Under the pieces are notes generated by a model. It was not told the origin of the DNA. It did no database searches and saw nothing but the letters and a program-made list of their open reading frames with translations. A stretch of DNA of 61,815 nt from positions 1-61,815 of the forward strand of contig JAEZCD010000210.1 of the NCBI GenBank assembly GCA_023430145.1. Direction: 5' to 3'. The stretch is from Pseudomonadota bacterium (GTDB lineage Bacteria > Pseudomonadota > Alphaproteobacteria > Rhizobiales > Methylopilaceae). Shown here one piece after another: positions 58,365 to 61,815 of this stretch (within the stretch, counting starts at the first letter, position 1; every line of letters begins with the position of its first letter). A program made the translations under genes and the position numbers.

Positions 58365-59360
58365 TCAGCCTCCCGGACGCGGCGCTGGCGGGCTGGTGCC
58401 GGGCACCGTCGGCCGGCGCGGCGCCATCGCCTGCGTGCCCTCGCCATAGACCGCCTTGGCGATCTCGGCGATGCCGCCGAGCGAGCCGATGAAGGCGCTG
58501 GCCTCGATCGGCAGGATCAGCGTCTTCTGGTTCGGCGAGGTGGCGAGCGCCTGCAGCGCGGTGACGTATTTCTCGGCGATGAAGTAGTTGATGGCGGCGA
58601 TGGCGCCGCGCGCGACCGCCTCGCTGACCATGCTCGTGGCGCGCGCCTCCGCCTCGGCGAGGCGCTCGCGCGCCTCCGCGTCGCGGAAGGCGGCCTCGCG
58701 GCGGCCCTCGGCCTCGAGCACCAGCGCCTGCTTCTCGCCCTCGGCGCGCAGGATCTCCGACTGCCGCAGCCCCTCCGCCTCGAGGATGGCCGCACGCTTG
58801 TCGCGCTCGGCCTTCATCTGCCGGGCCATCGAGTTGATGAGGTCGGTCGGCGGCTGGATGTCCTTGATCTCGATGCGGGTCACCTTGATGCCCCAGGGCG
58901 CGGCGGCGGCATCGACGACGCGCAGCAGGCGGGCGTTGATCTCGTCGCGCTGCGACAGCACCTCGTCGAGGTCCATCGAGCCCATGACCGAGCGGATGTT
59001 GGTCATGGTGAGGTTGAGGATCGCCGTGGTGAGGTCGTCGACCTCGTAGCTGGCCCGCGCCGCGTCCACCACCTGGTAGAAGGTGATGCCGTTGACCTGC
59101 ACATTGGCGTTGTCGCGGGTGATCACCTCTTGCGTCGGCACGTCGAGCACCACCTCCATCATGTTGACGCGGTGGCCGATGCGATCGACGAAGGGGATAA
59201 TCAAGGCGAGGCCGGGACGCAGCGTGTGCGTATACTTGCGGAACCGCTCGACCGTGTAGTTGTAGCCCTGCGGCACCGTCTTGACGCCGGCGAAGACGAC
59301 GAGGACGGCGAGCAGGACGAGGGCGATGACGACGGCGTCGAGCCCCAGCGAAAAGGACAT
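58365..59360 (-). CDS. SPFH/band 7 protein, QmcA/stomatin-like
   Basis: 331 residues from ATG 59360. One N-terminal membrane helix (VVIALVLLAVLVVFAGV), then the SPFH domain (VPQGYNYTVERFRKYTHTLRPGLALIIPF, QEVITRDNANVQVNGITFYQV, SVMGSMDLDEVLSQRDEIN). A long charged coiled coil rich in Glu and Ala (190-260, EAEGLRQSEILRAEGEKQA) and a C-terminal tail rich in Pro. It organises membrane microdomains, interacting with proteases. Pairs with the NfeD gene that follows. Confidence 0.93.
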   Translation of the reverse strand: MSFSLGLDAVVIALVLLAVLVVFAGVKTVPQGYNYTVERFRKYTHTLRPGLALIIPFVDRIGHRVNMMEVVLDVPTQEVITRDNANVQVNGITFYQVVDAARASYEVDDLTTAILNLTMTNIRSVMGSMDLDEVLSQRDEINARLLRVVDAAAAPWGIKVTRIEIKDIQPPTDLINSMARQMKAERDKRAAILEAEGLRQSEILRAEGEKQALVLEAEGRREAAFRDAEARERLAEAEARATSMVSEAVARGAIAAINYFIAEKYVTALQALATSPNQKTLILPIEASAFIGSLGGIAEIAKAVYGEGTQAMAPRRPTVPGTSPPAPRPGG

Positions 59361-59532
59361 GCGAATCCCCGCGAGTACGCGCCCCGGACGGAATATGTGC
59401 GGGCGAGCGCGGTTGCACAAGGCTTGGGCGGGGCGGGAAGTCGCTAGCCCTTGCGAGTGGGCATCGGCCTTCGGCCGACCCGCGCGCATGACGGCGCCAG
59501 CGCAGCACGCACGACTTTCGAGCCGGAGAGCC

Positions 59533-59754
59533 TCAGGCCGCGGCGCCCCAGGCGATCTTGCCGATGATCGTCTCGACCAAGCGGGCGCCAGCCTCGGTCT
59601 CGGCCAAGGCCAGCGGGCTCTCGCCCCCCAACTCGGCGAGCGGCCTGCGCAGCCAGCGATTGGCCTTCTCGGTGTCGCCGAATGCGTCCTCTGCCAGCGA
59701 CTGAACGCGCAGCAGCCGTAGCGTGCGATTGGAGTCCTCCGGCGGCATCGTCAC
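59533..59754 (-). CDS. small protein with Xre/MbcA/ParS antitoxin toxin-binding domain, solitary
   Basis: 73 residues from GTG 59754, which overlaps the GST stop by four bases; ATG 59748 gives 71. The pattern LAEDAFGDTEKANRWLRRPL, then LGGESPLALAETEAGARLVETII, is the DUF2384 domain (normally W..xP...L.G..P..L..T..G...V...L..I). This domain is the C-terminal toxin-binding half of antitoxins paired with RES toxins. Here the N-terminal DNA-binding part is missing and no RES toxin is adjacent. It is translationally coupled to a GST gene. Identification rests on pattern only. Confidence 0.7.
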   Translation of the reverse strand: MTMPPEDSNRTLRLLRVQSLAEDAFGDTEKANRWLRRPLAELGGESPLALAETEAGARLVETIIGKIAWGAAA

Positions 59755-60386
59755 CCCGCTTCCGCCGCCCGCTCCGCCCGCGCCTTGGCGAACTCCTCGT
59801 CCTTGTCGAAGCCGCGGCGGATGCCCGGACGGGTGAAGACGCGGTCGAGATAGGCGTCGAAGGCGGCGCTCTCCGGCAGCACCTTCATCAGCCGGGTGGC
59901 GAACATGATCGAGCTCGCGATCAAGACGTCGGCGGCCGAAAAGCTCTCGCCGAGCACGTATTCGTTCTCCTCGAGCGTGTCGGTGAGAAGCTGCTCGACG
60001 TCCTCGAAGCGGCCGAAGGCGGCGCCGACCGCCTCGTATTTCCAGCCGTGCGAGCGCGCCGTCAGCGCCGGCTCGATGACCCCGGCCGAATAGGCGAGCC
60101 AGGTGAGATATTGCCCGCGCAGCGGGTCGCCGATCTGCGGCCCGAGGCCGGCGCCCGGGAAGGCGTCGGTGAGGTAGAGGCAGATCGCCGCCGATTCGGT
60201 GACGATGACGCCGTCATGCACCAGTGCGGGCACCTTCTTGTGCGGATGGATGGCGCGATAGGCTTCCGGCGCGCCGCCGGGCGCGCGGATGTCGACGAGC
60301 TCGACCTCGTAGGGCTCGCCGATCTCCTCGAGCAGGGAGAGGAAGCGCGAGGAGCGCGAGCGCGGCGCGTGATACAGCTTCAGCAT
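59751..60386 (-). CDS. glutathione S-transferase family protein
   Basis: 211 residues from ATG 60386; an ATG at 60401 would overlap the hemH stop and adds five residues. The N-terminal thioredoxin-like domain begins MLKLYHAPRSRSSR, with HKKVPALVHDGVIVTESAAICLYL (cis-Pro and the ESAAI motif that binds glutathione). The helical C-terminal domain has VLGESFSAADVLIASSI. It conjugates or reduces electrophiles; substrate unknown. Lies downstream of hemH on the same strand, with the small antitoxin-like gene after it. Confidence 0.9.
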   Translation of the reverse strand: MLKLYHAPRSRSSRFLSLLEEIGEPYEVELVDIRAPGGAPEAYRAIHPHKKVPALVHDGVIVTESAAICLYLTDAFPGAGLGPQIGDPLRGQYLTWLAYSAGVIEPALTARSHGWKYEAVGAAFGRFEDVEQLLTDTLEENEYVLGESFSAADVLIASSIMFATRLMKVLPESAAFDAYLDRVFTRPGIRRGFDKDEEFAKARAERAAEAG

Positions 60387-60388
60387 CG

Positions 60389-61447
60389 TCAGGCGATCCA
60401 TCCCGCAAGCTCGCGCCGTATGACATGGCCGAGCACCCGCATGCCATCAGGCGAATCGTTGAGGCACGGTATCGCCGTGAACTTTTCGCCGCCATGGTGG
60501 AGAAACACTTCCTGCGAGCCCTGGGCGATCTCCTCCAGCGTCTCGACGCAGTCGGCGACGAAGCCGGGCGTGATGACGGCGATGCGCCTGATCCCCTTCT
60601 CGGCCAGCGCGGCGATGGTGGCGTCCGTGTAGGGCTGCAGCCATTCGGCGCGCCCGAAGCGCGACTGGAACGTCATCGTCAGCTTCTCGCCCTCGGCGCC
60701 GAGCCCCTCCTTGAGGAGCCGCGTCGTCTTCGAGCACTGGCAGAAATAGGGGTCGCCGAGCTCGAGATTGACCTTCGGCAGGCCGTGGAAGGAGGCCAGA
60801 ATCGCCTCCGGCTGCCAGTCGAGCGTTCCGAGGTGCGTGCGGATCGAGGCGGCGAGCGCGTCGATATAGACCGGATCGTCGTGATAGGGCGGCACGGTCC
60901 GCACCGCCGGCTGCCAGCGCATCGTCTTCAGCGCGTCGAAGGCAACGTCGCAGACCGTCGCCGTCGTCGCGGCGGCATATTGCGGATAGAGCGGGAAGAC
61001 GAGGATCCGCTCGCAGCCGCGCTTCTGCAGCGCCGCGATGCCGGCCGCGACCGAAGGCGTGCCGTAGCGCATCCCCCAGTCGACTTCGATGCGGGGATCC
61101 TGCGCGGCGAGGTCGGCCGCGAGCTTCTCGGCCTGCGACCGCGTGATCGTCCGCAGCGGCGACTCGTCGCGCGCGGTGTTCCAGATCGCCTCGTAGGCCT
61201 TGCCGCTCTTGCTCGGCCGGGTCGACAGGATGACGAAGTTGAGCAGCGGCCACCAGAGAAGCCGGTTGGTCTCGATGACGCGCCGGTCGGACAGGAACTC
61301 GCCGAGATAGCGCCGCATCGGCCAGTAGCTGGTGCCGTCGGGCGTGCCGAGATTGACGATCAGCACGCCGATGCGGCCGGAGGCGACGTTCGGGTGGCCG
61401 GCGGGCCGGTGCGCGGCGGCGGGGGCGATCGGCGACTGGACGTTCAT
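60389..61447 (-). CDS. hemH: ferrochelatase
   Basis: 352 residues from ATG 61447; a longer open frame crosses the repeat region and was rejected. GVLIVNLGTPD opens the fold, His221 in SFHGLPK and Glu302 in ADCVETLEEI are the metal-insertion residues, and GYPYFCQC-like GDPYFCQCSKTTRLL follows. It inserts Fe(II) into protoporphyrin IX, the last step of heme synthesis, on the inner face of the membrane. GST lies directly downstream. Standard alphaproteobacterial length. Confidence 0.96.
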   Translation of the reverse strand: MNVQSPIAPAAAHRPAGHPNVASGRIGVLIVNLGTPDGTSYWPMRRYLGEFLSDRRVIETNRLLWWPLLNFVILSTRPSKSGKAYEAIWNTARDESPLRTITRSQAEKLAADLAAQDPRIEVDWGMRYGTPSVAAGIAALQKRGCERILVFPLYPQYAAATTATVCDVAFDALKTMRWQPAVRTVPPYHDDPVYIDALAASIRTHLGTLDWQPEAILASFHGLPKVNLELGDPYFCQCSKTTRLLKEGLGAEGEKLTMTFQSRFGRAEWLQPYTDATIAALAEKGIRRIAVITPGFVADCVETLEEIAQGSQEVFLHHGGEKFTAIPCLNDSPDGMRVLGHVIRRELAGWIA

Positions 61448-61589
61448 GCCGCCAAGATAGGTGCCGGGACGCCCGCGGCAAAGGTGCCGGCGGAGGATAG
61501 GCCTGGAGCCCGGTTCTCGTCGTTGCGAGCCGGGCACCGGCCCGTGGCCGACCCGGTGGATGAAACGCACGGTGCCTTCCCTCACGCCG

Positions 61590-61690
61590 CCTGGGTCCCC
61601 TGCCCCGCGCTGCGCGCGGCCGGGGACGACACCTCGATATTCTCTGTGCCGTCCCCGGCGCGCCGAAGGCGCGGGAAGGGGACCCAGGCT
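61590..61690. repeat. palindromic intergenic repeat, family D
   Basis: CCTGGGTCCCCTGCCCCGCGC...CGGCCGGGGACGAC (61590-61630) and GTCCCCGGCGCGCCGAAGGCGCGGGAAGGGGACCCAGG (61651-61688) are inverted copies, same family as 2704-2862. Lies upstream of hemH in the 368-base gap to the window end, which also holds a family B unit and no visible gene. Confidence 0.82.
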
Positions 61691-61732
61691 TTTCAGCGGC
61701 CGATCGCGAACCGGTTTCTTCCTAGCGGAGAG

Positions 61733-61802
61733 AGGCAATCCAGCTTCCCTTCCGGCGCCGAGAGGCTGGATTGCTTCGTCGCTTCGCTCCTCGCAATGAC
61801 GG
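61733..61802. repeat. palindromic intergenic repeat, family B
   Basis: GGCAATCCAGC (61733-61743) and GCTGGATTGCTTCGTCGCTTCGCTCCTCGCAATGACGG (61765-61802), with TTCCCTTCCGGCGCCGAGA between. The left arm is truncated compared with other copies. Confidence 0.82.
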
Positions 61803-61815
61803 CCTTGTCCCACCC

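Noticed and set aside
60389..61813. N-terminally extended ferrochelatase reading through the repeats
   Set aside because: Additional residues derive from repeat sequence; ATG 61447 gives the family-standard length.

Overview
The window looks like chromosomal DNA of a high-GC alphaproteobacterium, most probably a free-living or soil member of the Hyphomicrobiales (Rhizobiales). The basis is the tandem Porin_2-type porins, the Anbu/ATP-grasp/alpha-E operon, many ABC and TRAP uptake systems, and several families of short palindromic intergenic repeats (CGTCATTGCGAG...GAAGCAATCCAG; CGTCATCCTGCGCGAAAGCGCAGGATCC). No rRNA, phage, IS transposase or CRISPR array was seen. Genus is inference only.

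Layout. 1-2700: two half-size permease genes with a 4-bp overlap, a secreted Cys-rich protein of unknown function, and a DUF488 protein. 2938-7275: an Anbu operon (circularly permuted ATP-grasp, alpha-E protein, transglutaminase-like protein, Anbu proteasome-like peptidase) in which the transglutaminase-like member has lost its Cys and His. 7425-13678 (minus): TRAP permeases DctM/DctQ without a DctP, two overlapping EamA transporters, a sarcosine oxidase/SolA-like flavoenzyme and MoaA. 13826-13900: an unusual Cys-like tRNA. 14104-19649: an AbrB-family membrane protein and an RND efflux pair. 20158-23107: two near-duplicate porins, each followed by a strong terminator. 23467-28905: an alpha/beta hydrolase, a soluble lytic transglycosylase, and the dapA-smpB-peroxiredoxin operon. 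29053-29720: a RelE/HigB-type toxin and HTH antitoxin behind a perfect operator-like palindrome.

29954-44214 is the most distinctive accessory locus. Two divergent arms start at the 36672-37053 gap. The minus arm encodes two near-duplicate Tat-exported binding proteins, a fused ABC permease, an LVIVD-repeat propeller and an aldo/keto reductase. The plus arm encodes an alpha/beta hydrolase, a short leader-like ORF, a fused ABC permease, the only ATPase, a third binding protein, a second aldo/keto reductase and a CitE-like lyase. The arms mirror each other in composition and suggest uptake and catabolism of an organic substrate, although the transporter family is the 'ferric iron' type.

44480-61815: a nitrate/sulfonate/taurine-type ABC transporter split by a repeat array, an MFS permease, a modABC molybdate transporter with a candidate ModE box and a short ModC, MltB-type transglycosylase, galU, an outer-membrane beta-barrel protein, a KpsF-type arabinose-5-phosphate isomerase, a LysR regulator divergent from a DUF924 gene, NfeD/SPFH membrane proteins, and the minus-strand set hemH-GST-orphan Xre/MbcA/ParS-type domain. 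Cell-envelope functions (porins, transglycosylases, galU, kpsF) and uptake transport dominate. The repeats sit almost exclusively in gaps between transcription units.
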